NCBI GenBank assembly: GCA_016789295.1
Contig: JAEUQL010000308.1
Span: forward strand, 1-5,172
Length of the DNA: 5,172 bases
Source of the DNA: Blastocatellia bacterium
GTDB lineage: Bacteria; Acidobacteriota; Blastocatellia; Chloracidobacteriales; JADJPF01
Direction of reading: 5' to 3'
Shown here: positions 1 through 5,159 of the stretch, one piece after another
How positions within the stretch are numbered: position 1 is the first letter of the stretch
How the letters are laid out: every line of letters begins with the position of its first letter
Notes under the pieces: model-generated
The model's database searches: none
What the model was told of the DNA's origin: nothing
What the model saw: the letters and a program-made list of their open reading frames with translations, nothing else
Translations under genes and position numbers: made by a program

Positions 1-16
1 AAGCCTGCTAGCCTAA

Positions 17-373
17 ACTTTTTACTTCTGGGGCTGTTTTTCTCTATCAGCACAATTTTTTCTTAGACATTGGCACAAAATCCTTCTTAGAAAAATTTCA
101 AAAATGAATCAGTTATTGCTTAGAAAGCTTATATCTAGAGTAGCTTTACGAGCAGAACAAGAGCGTACACATGTTTAAGCACAGCGTCAGTTAGTAGAAG
201 TTCACTCCAAAGATTTGTGCCAGCTAACCAATGCACTATTTTTCAAATATAATGATGATTTGGAAAAGATCGCAAGTGCAACAAGACTTAGAGAAGAGAG
301 GATCACTGAAGCACTTAAATAACGTGAGTTCGAGATAAGAAAAAAGGAATAGAAGCCTTTTGTTGAAAAGTAG
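17..373 (+). pseudogene. Possible decayed coding sequence with in-frame stop codons
   Basis: A single plus-strand frame runs from 17, after a TAA at 14-16, and is broken only by stops at 176-178 (TAA), 320-322 (TAA), 350-352 (TAG) and 371-373 (TAG). An ATG at 104 is in this frame but has no Shine-Dalgarno site. Between the stops the translation is rich in Glu, Lys, Arg, Gln and Leu, for example LRAEQERTHV before the first stop and ATRLREERITEALK before the second. That composition suits a helical or coiled-coil protein. No family was recognised. It could be a gene killed by nonsense mutations or a chance open frame in A+T-rich DNA. The segments are short (the longest are about 53 and 47 codons), so confidence is low. 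The minus strand of 1-394 offers nothing better. Confidence 0.25.
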
Positions 374-383
374 ATAACAAAAA
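358..383. repeat. A+T-rich inverted repeat downstream of the MglB-like gene
   Basis: TTTTGTT at 358-364 is the exact reverse complement of AACAAAA at 376-382, around an 11-base loop. It lies just past the stop codon of the MglB-like gene, where a transcript terminator would be expected. The stem is almost all A-T pairs, and no clear T-run follows it on the minus strand. Its role as a terminator is therefore doubtful. Confidence 0.25.
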
Positions 384-394
384 CTTGTCTCATC

Positions 395-871
395 TCAGCA
401 TTCTTTCTCTTTTTTGGCTGCAAGGATTGCAGAATCGATCTCTGCAGAAGCTTTGCGCACACGCTGAGCGACACGGTCAACATTGGTCTGGTGGTCAAAG
501 ATAACCATCAACACACTATTATCCTCTACTGCTGAGAAGTAAGCCCCCCAACGCTTCCCTTCTATAGAAGCTGCCGTAAAGTCATGGTTATTGACCAGTT
601 GCACCATAAAGTTGCAGGCAAGAATCTTACCAACAACCAGCGACACTAGTTCAGTGATATCTATATGCCCCATATCACCATAAGAGATAGATTCTCTGCC
701 GGTTCGCTCAATGATGAAGATGTGGCGAGCGTTTGAGTCTTCGAGCAGTTTTTTCATAACAGCCCTCAATTGACTCGACTTGCCCCAACCCATCGGGTGA
801 GGAACGGGCGGCTTGTGGTGCTGAGCAAGAGACTTAAGAAGGTTGTGGTAGAAATCTGAGTCTAGTTTCAT
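395..871 (-). CDS. MglB-like Roadblock/LC7 domain protein
   Basis: This 158-residue cytoplasmic protein carries one Roadblock/LC7 domain at about residues 32-150. Visible elements are helix 1 (SSQLRAVMKKLLEDSNA), a first strand HIFIIER, a turn with GRESISYGD, a long central helix DITELVSLVVGKILA, a second sheet including VLMVIFDHQTNVD, and a final helix VAQRVRKASAEI. The order and several segments match what I remember of Myxococcus MglB (KDANAKVVFLVDKNGQ, VVLVVIFDNRTS, RIKKASDEL). MglB is a homodimeric GTPase-activating protein for the Ras-like GTPase MglA in cell polarity and motility. No MglA gene is in the window, so the partner is unknown. The gene follows the methyltransferase after 17 bp and is probably in its operon. 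The ATG at 871 has no clear Shine-Dalgarno site. An internal ATG at 757 has GAGG six bases upstream, but starting there would cut off half of helix 1, so 871 is preferred. The domain call is firm; GAP activity is inference. Confidence 0.82.
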   Translation of the reverse strand: MKLDSDFYHNLLKSLAQHHKPPVPHPMGWGKSSQLRAVMKKLLEDSNARHIFIIERTGRESISYGDMGHIDITELVSLVVGKILACNFMVQLVNNHDFTAASIEGKRWGAYFSAVEDNSVLMVIFDHQTNVDRVAQRVRKASAEIDSAILAAKKEKEC

Positions 872-888
872 AAGTGGCTATCATAACA

Positions 889-1695
889 TTAGTCTCTTTT
901 AGCGTGAATTATTAAAAATAACGGTTGGGAGTTGCTGTAGAAATATCTTTCAGGGTTACGTTCAGCAAAATCTCTGTCTGGACGAGGCTCAGAAATTACT
1001 AAAAGTTTGAAATGCGCTAGTAAAGGCTGTAAGTAGTCTTGCAATGTGTGATGGTAACACTGCAGAGCATCTTCACTGCTGTCAGGATCAACACTTGACC
1101 AAGGTGGGAAGTAACGCCTTCTCTTTGATGAGAAGTACTTCAGATCCCAGCAACGACTATCTCTATAGTCTTGATCTACAGTTGGGAACAACCCTGTGCT
1201 TATGGGGTGTAGCAGGCTAAGGATCAGATTACCTGATGGTTTGAGCAGACGGCTACATTCTTGAAAAAAGGCCGCCAAGTCTTCTACATAATGAAGCGCA
1301 GTAGTAGAGACTATCAGGTCAAACTCTGCATTTTGAAACGGCAACGGTTTTGTAATGTCGTGTTGTAGGAATGTAGGTGAAAGGCCATCCCGAACAGCCG
1401 CCTCTCTAGCTACAGCAAGCATTTCTGCTGAAAGGTCTATAGCAGTCACTCTACTCTTTGTTGCAAGCTTTAACGTATAGTGACCAGTACCACAGCCAAG
1501 GTCTAGAACGTTACTAAAGCTTATAGAATCTAGAAGTTGAGTGATAATGGGCAGTTCTATAGACTGGACATAAGAATTAGCTTCTGTAATGAACTGATGA
1601 TAAGCTTTCGCAGTCTTATCCCAAACAGGAGTGACATTTAGAAGATCATTCTTATAATCCATCCTGAAACTCTGTCTGCTTCTAGAATCAAGCAT
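889..1695 (-). CDS. Class I SAM-dependent methyltransferase
   Basis: This 268-residue soluble protein has the Rossmann-like methyltransferase fold. Motif I is VLDLGCGTGHYT (residues 63-74), which binds S-adenosylmethionine. The acidic residue after strand 2 is Asp87 (AIDLS), motif II is QHDITKPLPF (111-120), and motif IV is FDLIVSTTALHYVED (125-139), followed by the LLKPSGNLILSL strand (150-161). The C-terminal part (HHTLQDYL, EPRPDRDF, ERYFYSNSQPLFLIIHAKR) resembles generic Methyltransf_11/25 proteins. It gives no clue to the substrate, which could be a small molecule or a lipid. The ATG at 1695 lacks a Shine-Dalgarno site. A second in-frame ATG at 1662 gives a 257-residue form beginning MDYKNDLL and is an equally plausible start, because the first 11 residues (MLDSRSRQSFR) look non-conserved. 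The MglB-like gene follows after 17 bp, which suggests a two-gene transcript. Confidence 0.88.
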   Translation of the reverse strand: MLDSRSRQSFRMDYKNDLLNVTPVWDKTAKAYHQFITEANSYVQSIELPIITQLLDSISFSNVLDLGCGTGHYTLKLATKSRVTAIDLSAEMLAVAREAAVRDGLSPTFLQHDITKPLPFQNAEFDLIVSTTALHYVEDLAAFFQECSRLLKPSGNLILSLLHPISTGLFPTVDQDYRDSRCWDLKYFSSKRRRYFPPWSSVDPDSSEDALQCYHHTLQDYLQPLLAHFKLLVISEPRPDRDFAERNPERYFYSNSQPLFLIIHAKRD

Positions 1696-1954
1696 TTTGT
1701 AAGCAAAGACACTAAGCTAAAAAACAGCACGTCCTGGTAGAGAAGTTTTTTGATAAAATATACTCCCCTTGTTAACAGCAACAGATATAGCTTTATTGTA
1801 GACAAAAACAGTTTTAAGTCCCAAAGAGACAAAAGTACTAGATTCGCTAACTTCTACTATCTGCTTGCCGCCAGATGGCTCAGTAGAATCTGCTTGGTAC
1901 TAATTAGACCTTTCTTTTTAACTCAATGCCTTTGCTCTTAAACCAGAAGGAAGA
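1696..1954. other. Intergenic region without a credible gene
   Basis: These 259 bp separate the 74-residue protein from the methyltransferase. Two short open frames cross it, 1750-1941 on the plus strand and 1638-1832 on the minus strand. The second starts with TTG and overlaps the methyltransferase start. Neither has a ribosome-binding site or a recognisable protein sequence. A TATATT box on the minus strand near 1755-1760 could be a -10 element for the methyltransferase operon, but no matching -35 is visible. Confidence 0.5.
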
Positions 1955-1974
1955 TTAGTGTCCCATCTTCTGGT
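1942..1974 (-). terminator. Inverted repeat at the 3' end of the 74-residue gene
   Basis: ACCAGAAG at 1942-1949 is the exact reverse complement of CTTCTGGT at 1967-1974. A competing inner pairing, GAAGAT at 1950-1955 with ATCTTC at 1965-1970, is also possible. The structure straddles the TAA stop of the small gene at 1955-1957. On the minus strand it is followed only by TTTAAG, so it is at best a weak terminator. It could instead be a 3' stabilising stem. Confidence 0.3.
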
Positions 1975-2179
1975 GAGTAGTTTCGGTCTCGTGTATGTCT
2001 ATCTCGATCAACCCTTGGCGATACAGTGCGTAGCCCGATGAAGTTGAAGCGATAACTGCAGGAATGCCACGCTGTACAAACCACTGTTGCCAAGCGAGAA
2101 GATCTCTGTAGTCATCAGACCTTTTACTCTTCACAAAAGTAGAAAAACGGTTAGACTCAACAATAGGAACTTCAGTCAT
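1955..2179 (-). CDS. Small protein of unknown function, 74 aa
   Basis: The product is a 74-residue soluble protein with no signal peptide or membrane segment. I do not recognise a family. It has a basic, Ser-rich N-terminal part (NRFSTFVKSKRSDDYRD), a likely amphipathic helix with three tryptophans and several aromatics around DLLAWQQWFVQRG (residues 27-39), and a short strand-like region AVIASTSSGYALYRQGLIEIDI. It ends in a polar tail rich in Thr, His and Glu. The main support for a real gene is an excellent Shine-Dalgarno site (AAGGAAGGG, 5 bases before the ATG) and a possible upstream -10 box. The neighbours do not suggest a function: it lies 129 bp after the permease and 259 bp before the methyltransferase, so it is probably transcribed alone. 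Confidence 0.6.
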   Translation of the reverse strand: MTEVPIVESNRFSTFVKSKRSDDYRDLLAWQQWFVQRGIPAVIASTSSGYALYRQGLIEIDIHETETTHQKMGH

Positions 2180-2184
2180 ATAAA

Positions 2185-2193
2185 CCCTTCCTT
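2185..2193 (-). promoter_or_regulatory. Strong Shine-Dalgarno site for the 74-aa gene
   Basis: Read on the minus strand, AAGGAAGGG lies five bases before the ATG at 2179. It is the strongest ribosome-binding site in the window and the main reason to accept this short gene. Confidence 0.65.
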
Positions 2194-2200
2194 TAAAAAA

Positions 2201-2233
2201 AGTATATTTATTATTATTTCTGGATTTTGTCCA
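2201..2233 (-). promoter_or_regulatory. Possible promoter for the 74-aa gene
   Basis: On the minus strand TATACT (2206-2201) matches the -10 consensus at five of six positions and lies just upstream of the ribosome-binding site. A TGGACA box (2233-2228) matches the -35 consensus at five of six, but the spacing of 21 bases is too long for a standard sigma-70 promoter. The surrounding A+T-rich tract makes chance matches likely. Confidence 0.25.
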
Positions 2234-2238
2234 TGAAA

Positions 2239-2256
2239 CTTTCTATGTGTAGAAAG
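2239..2256. repeat. Short perfect hairpin between permease and 74-aa gene
   Basis: CTTTCTA at 2239-2245 and TAGAAAG at 2250-2256 are perfect reverse complements around a 4-base loop. The hairpin is about 50 bp past the permease stop. On the minus strand it is followed by only TTTC, so it may be a weak terminator or 3' stabiliser of the permease mRNA, or have no function. Confidence 0.35.
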
Positions 2257-2308
2257 CCCAATATTATTAAAGAAATTTCAAAGAAAGTAAACTAAAAAAT
2301 TTATTTTT

Positions 2309-3412
2309 TTATTCATAGCTCAAAGCTTCTACAGGGTCTTGCTTTGCTGCCTTCATTGCTGGGTAGAGTGCACCAAGTAATGAACTAGCAATCCCTATAA
2401 CAGCAGTTATCAATATCCATTCTATTTCAAACTCTATGCTTTTCAGTGTTGTCAGCTTTACTATTAGCAGTCTTGAAACGACAGCCAGAAAGTATCCAAA
2501 GACAACTCCCAAAAACCCAATCAGCAGAGCCTCTTTCTCTATTGCCCATATTATGTATCTCTTTGAAGCTCCAAGGCTCTTCAGTATACCTATTTCGCGA
2601 GTTCTTTCCAGTATGGCTGTGTACATAGCAAGCAGAATGACTACTGTACTTATCAGAACTGCTACAATAATGAGCACTTTCAGAAAAAGATCCAGAGCTG
2701 GTAGACCTTTAGAGTATAGTTTTGGAAGGTCTCTGACAAGAATTATCTGTGTATCTGGAATTTTTTCAGAAATTAGTCGTGCAATACTCTCTTGTTCGCT
2801 GTTTTTTTGGCAGCGAACAAGCAACATAGTGCACATATTTTCAGAAGAGAGCATATTTTGAAGAAAAGAGAGTCGTACTTTGATCCTTGCTCCAACTTGT
2901 GGTGAGTAGATACCAGCAAGCTTAAACTTTCTGTCGAAAGCTTTCACGTTGTCGCCAACCCTTAGCTTGTTATTTCGAGCATACTCCTCATCTACTATAA
3001 CCTCATCATCGCTTTGGGCAGTAGTGCCTGAGATTATATTGATACCGCTAACTTGCTTGTAGGAGTCAAACTCTATGGCCTCAATGACACGAAAACCTAT
3101 TCCAGTTTCGGTGCTCTGTATAAACTGTCCCAAAGGAGCTACAGAAGCCACACCCGCTATTTCTTGAACCTTTCTTATATTCTCTACTGGCATTGAAAGT
3201 GTGTTGGAAGATACTCCAGCACTAAAACTTCCTGCAGGTCTAACCATAATTTCAGCCAGGATGTTGGTTTCGCGTGAATTTCGTTCATTGATCATTCCAT
3301 GAGCCAGGCCAACAACAATCATTATGAAAAGCGTTCCAATAGATATTCCCAAAGCTGTTGCAACTACTCTCATTGGTCTATGTTTTATATTTGCAATGAC
3401 CAGACTCTCCAT
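2309..3412 (-). CDS. FtsX/MacB-type ABC transporter permease
   Basis: This 367-residue inner-membrane permease belongs to the type VII (MacB/LolCE/FtsX) ABC family. It has the family topology: one transmembrane helix at about residues 15-37, a large extracytoplasmic MacB-type domain at about 40-240, then three helices at about 244-266, 296-318 and 332-352. Between helices 2 and 3 is the hallmark ERTREIGILKSLGAS (269-283), which couples to the ATPase. The end YPAMKAAKQDPVEAL (350-364) is also typical. Such proteins use ATP hydrolysed by a separate LolD/MacB-like subunit to work on lipoproteins, lipids, peptides or cell-wall enzymes across the membrane; the substrate here is unknown. No ATPase gene adjoins it. 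The frame is open to an ATG at 3433, but the ATG at 3412 has GGAGA eight bases upstream and begins MESLVIANIKHRP, the usual N-terminus of these permeases, so 3412 is chosen. Confidence 0.9.
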   Translation of the reverse strand: MESLVIANIKHRPMRVVATALGISIGTLFIMIVVGLAHGMINERNSRETNILAEIMVRPAGSFSAGVSSNTLSMPVENIRKVQEIAGVASVAPLGQFIQSTETGIGFRVIEAIEFDSYKQVSGINIISGTTAQSDDEVIVDEEYARNNKLRVGDNVKAFDRKFKLAGIYSPQVGARIKVRLSFLQNMLSSENMCTMLLVRCQKNSEQESIARLISEKIPDTQIILVRDLPKLYSKGLPALDLFLKVLIIVAVLISTVVILLAMYTAILERTREIGILKSLGASKRYIIWAIEKEALLIGFLGVVFGYFLAVVSRLLIVKLTTLKSIEFEIEWILITAVIGIASSLLGALYPAMKAAKQDPVEALSYE

Positions 3413-3420
3413 AACTCTTA

Positions 3421-3425
3421 TCTCC
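3421..3425 (-). promoter_or_regulatory. Shine-Dalgarno site deciding the permease start
   Basis: On the minus strand GGAGA lies eight bases before the ATG at 3412. The alternative ATG at 3433 is preceded only by A+T-rich sequence with no such site. This makes the shorter 367-residue product the better choice. Confidence 0.6.
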
Positions 3426-3433
3426 AGAAGCAT

Positions 3434-3694
3434 TTTTGCTAGATCGCATTTTGCAGAAAAAACCGAATATTTATACTGATTTTAACAGTTTAAATCTAGC
3501 TGCCCTCCTCTTTTGCAAGAACTCTATTGAAAATTGTTAGTTTGTAGCTTTATACTTGGAGCACTTTAGTTCTAGCTTTGAAGCACTTGTAGCCAGTGTC
3601 GATGAGAATCGGCCTGGCTTTCTTACTTTTAAGGCTGATCTAAGCTCCCAACTTCCAAACTGTACATCACCAGTTGAGTCCTGCTATGAATGAT
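3434..3694. other. Intergenic region upstream of the permease, no credible gene
   Basis: This part of the 431-bp gap holds the presumed permease promoter; a TATAAA box on the minus strand near 3469-3474 is the only visible candidate. An imperfect direct repeat is present: TAGCTTT followed by AGCACTT occurs at 3545-3566 and again at 3573-3588. A minus-strand frame without a start codon is open at 3537-3683 (47 sense codons after the first two) but has no recognisable protein sequence. It may be a gene remnant or noise. Confidence 0.4.
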
Positions 3695-3768
3695 AAAAGA
3701 TTGGCTCACCCTAGAAACTTGTATAGAACGATCTATACAAGCTTCTTAAGATGAGCCACAAGACTTTT
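3695..3768 (-). terminator. Long imperfect hairpin downstream of the protease gene
   Basis: The core CTTGTATAG (3718-3726) pairs exactly with CTATACAAG (3733-3741) around a 6-base loop AACGAT. The pairing continues outward with one mismatch through AGAAA/TTCT, resumes as TGGCTCA (3702-3708) with TGAGCCA (3752-3758), and ends as AAAAG (3695-3699) with CTTTT (3764-3768). Read from the minus strand the stem is followed by TCTTTTATC, so it could end the protease transcript. The outer A/T runs also make it usable from the other side. It is longer than a usual intrinsic terminator and interrupted, so a structured RNA or a remnant of a small inverted-repeat element is also possible. Confidence 0.45.
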
Positions 3769-3791
3769 AGAGTAGGTATCTATAATTTGGG

Positions 3792-3810
3792 AGGAGGGTG
3801 CCAACCTCCT
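3792..3810. repeat. G+C-rich hairpin in the protease 3' region
   Basis: AGGAGG (3792-3797) and CCTCCT (3805-3810) are exact reverse complements with a 7-base loop GTGCCAA. A competing pairing exists between AGTAGG (3771-3776) and CCTACT (3808-3813). No T-run follows on either strand. It is the middle one of three successive stem-loops after the protease gene. Confidence 0.4.
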
Positions 3811-3820
3811 ACTAATCTTT

Positions 3821-3837
3821 TCTACCTCGTTGGTAGA
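3821..3837. repeat. Short hairpin just after the protease gene
   Basis: TCTACC (3821-3826) pairs exactly with GGTAGA (3832-3837) around a 5-base loop. It begins about 28 bp past the protease stop. On the minus strand A residues, not T residues, follow the stem, so this is not a standard intrinsic terminator. The octamer TAGAGTAG that ends it (3834-3841) recurs at 3768-3775. Confidence 0.35.
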
Positions 3838-3864
3838 GTAGTGATAAGTATCGGCTTTTAGCAC

Positions 3865-4980
3865 TTACTGAGCAATAAATGGCTCTGTGTACTCTATCTT
3901 CACTTCCAAACCTTTCATGCGCTTTGGCAGTTTTGGTGTTACACCTTTTGTCTTATCAACAAAGATAACGATTGCTGGAGATGTGGAGTCTGTCTCTGAA
4001 GCACCCACCCCCATTGCAAGTACTGCAGGACGTTTCATTATCTTCTCTACATTATCATTCATTACATCTGTAGCAAAGCTTACAGACTCCGATGGTATTT
4101 CTGGTAACAACGAGTCTGCTGCTGAAGTTGATGCACTGCAAGCATTGCCAACAAAGCTAAGTTGACGACCAAGCCTCGATCCTAAACGACTCAAAACCGT
4201 GGCGGCTGGATTTGCTAGTGTAGTAGTTGAGTTTCCTGCAAAAAGTAACCCTACTGGCTGACGGCAAGAGTTGTTAGTAACAATCAAAGAACCTGAATCT
4301 CCACCAGCAGAAAATGCTCCTGAGTTGGCTTGGATAGCTATAGCATTGCTGAAGTTGATCTGGGTGATAGTTAGATTTTCACAGCTCTGATACTGTACAT
4401 TGCTTGTGACATTGATTGCAGTGACTCTACCGGTAGTAATACCTGTTGTACGACCGCTTTTAGTCACTGTCAGGCCCACTGATGCAGGTTTTACAACACT
4501 GCTGATTGTACCTATGCCAAGAATTGAACCATCGCTTCTCATCGCACCAGGACGTAGTTCTGCTATAGCAGCATCAACTGTGTTGGTGGAAACAGCAGAG
4601 AAAGGTATAGCCGTAGTCAGGTCTGCCACGATCTCGGCGTTTTGGCAAGCATTATCGGCAAGACCTGGCTGTGTTACATCTTCGCCTGTAGGAAAGAATG
4701 TCGGGCCTGCTGGAAGACCAAAAAGTCTTGCAAGAACGTGGTTGTTACTGAGTATGTATCTTCTAGAACCATCGGTGATGAGCGACCCCAAGGTTCCTGT
4801 GCAGCAAGAACCTCCTATGTTTCTGTCTCTAACATTACTTCCAGAAACGCCAAAAAAATCGGAATTGGCTCGATTAGAAACACCATCCACTGTTTGGAAT
4901 TTTGGTGCAATTATAAGAAAAGCAAATATTAATGAGGCAACTATTAGCTTTACAGGATGTTTGGCAAAAATTTTCTTCAT
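3865..4980 (-). CDS. Secreted chymotrypsin-fold serine protease (NAL1-like)
   Basis: This 371-residue protein has a basic N-terminus (MKKIFAKHPVK) and a hydrophobic stretch LIVASLIFAFLIIA (about 12-25), consistent with export through Sec. No clear cleavage site is visible, so it may stay membrane-anchored. The protease domain starts near GTLGSLITD (62-70). The triad reads as His81 in LSNNHVLA, Asp136 in NTVDAAIAEL and Ser229 in GGDSGSLIV. The KSGRTTGITTGRVTAINV segment (174-191) and PVGLLFAGNSTTT (242-254) are typical of bacterial trypsin-like proteins related to plant NAL1. Six cysteines (59, 60, 112, 200, 239, 281) could form disulfides outside the cytoplasm. A C-terminal module at about 306-371 (VLAMGVGASETD, AIVIFVDKT, LPKRMKGLEVKI) looks like the small domain often attached to these proteases. 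The ATG at 4980 is preferred over 4995, since the latter lies beside the ribosome-binding site. The substrate is unknown. Confidence 0.85.
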   Translation of the reverse strand: MKKIFAKHPVKLIVASLIFAFLIIAPKFQTVDGVSNRANSDFFGVSGSNVRDRNIGGSCCTGTLGSLITDGSRRYILSNNHVLARLFGLPAGPTFFPTGEDVTQPGLADNACQNAEIVADLTTAIPFSAVSTNTVDAAIAELRPGAMRSDGSILGIGTISSVVKPASVGLTVTKSGRTTGITTGRVTAINVTSNVQYQSCENLTITQINFSNAIAIQANSGAFSAGGDSGSLIVTNNSCRQPVGLLFAGNSTTTLANPAATVLSRLGSRLGRQLSFVGNACSASTSAADSLLPEIPSESVSFATDVMNDNVEKIMKRPAVLAMGVGASETDSTSPAIVIFVDKTKGVTPKLPKRMKGLEVKIEYTEPFIAQ

Positions 4981-4987
4981 TTTTGAT

Positions 4988-4993
4988 CTCTCC
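4988..4993 (-). promoter_or_regulatory. Shine-Dalgarno site deciding the protease start
   Basis: On the minus strand GGAGAG lies seven bases before the ATG at 4980. The in-frame ATG at 4995 directly adjoins this site and has no ribosome-binding site of its own. Starting at 4980 also gives a standard signal sequence beginning MKK. Confidence 0.65.
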
Positions 4994-5003
4994 ATTAAAT
5001 TTT

Positions 5004-5019
5004 CTGTTTAAACAAACAG
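5004..5019. promoter_or_regulatory. Palindrome in the protease leader
   Basis: CTGTTT (5004-5009) and AAACAG (5014-5019) are exact reverse complements separated by AAAC. The dyad ends about 10 bases upstream of the protease ribosome-binding site. It could be an operator half-site pair or a 5' mRNA stem that affects translation. Its short length and A+T richness mean chance is not excluded. Confidence 0.3.
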
Positions 5020-5132
5020 TATTTTTCTTGAAAATATCTAGAACACAGACTACCTATTTGGCTGCTGTAGAGTGTATCTATTGAGCAGACTAGTAGCATC
5101 AGTACGAACTTAGTTCTTACTCCAAAAATAGA

Positions 5133-5159
5133 TTAAAAGTGTTTAAGTTTGACTTTTAA
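5133..5159 (-). terminator. Possible terminator of an upstream gene outside the window
   Basis: TTAAAAGT (5133-5140) and ACTTTTAA (5152-5159) are perfect reverse complements around an 11-base loop. On the minus strand the repeat is followed by TCTATTTTTGG. The window edge itself reads GCCTTTTTTAG on the minus strand, which looks like the tail of another terminator whose stem lies beyond 5172. Both fit a minus-strand gene ending just outside the window. The stem is A+T-rich and therefore weak. Confidence 0.3.

Noticed and set aside
202..498. 98-codon minus-strand open frame overlapping the end of the MglB-like gene
   Set aside because: It overlaps about 100 bp of a well-supported gene on the same strand in another frame, has no Shine-Dalgarno site and shows no family features.
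395..757. Shorter MglB-like protein starting at the ATG at 757
   Set aside because: GAGG stands six bases upstream, but this start removes the first half of the Roadblock domain's first helix, so the start at 871 is kept.
1638..1832. 64-codon minus-strand open frame before the methyltransferase
   Set aside because: It starts with TTG, lacks a ribosome-binding site and overlaps the methyltransferase start. Its Leu/Phe/Ile-rich translation is expected from A+T-rich DNA.
1750..1941. 63-codon plus-strand open frame in the gap
   Set aside because: It has no ribosome-binding site and no recognisable sequence, and it is the only complete frame on its strand. Chance is the simpler explanation.
2436..2861. 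141-codon plus-strand open frame opposite the permease
   Set aside because: It is antisense to conserved membrane helices of the permease, and its Ser/Ile-rich content mirrors the hydrophobic codons on the other strand.
3537..3683. Minus-strand open frame without a start codon, considered as a transposase remnant
   Set aside because: The translation (for example DSTGDVQFGSWELRSALK) has no transposase motif, there is no start codon, and no matching terminal repeats flank it.
3821..3837. Intrinsic terminator for the protease at the first hairpin after the gene
   Set aside because: On the minus strand the stem is followed by A residues instead of a T-run; the longer hairpin at 3695-3768 fits better.
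4400..5011. 203-codon plus-strand open frame opposite the protease gene
   Set aside because: It lies antisense to a gene with a clear signal sequence and catalytic triad. Its translation is Val/Leu/Pro-rich with no recognisable motif and it has no ribosome-binding site. It is a shadow of the protease.
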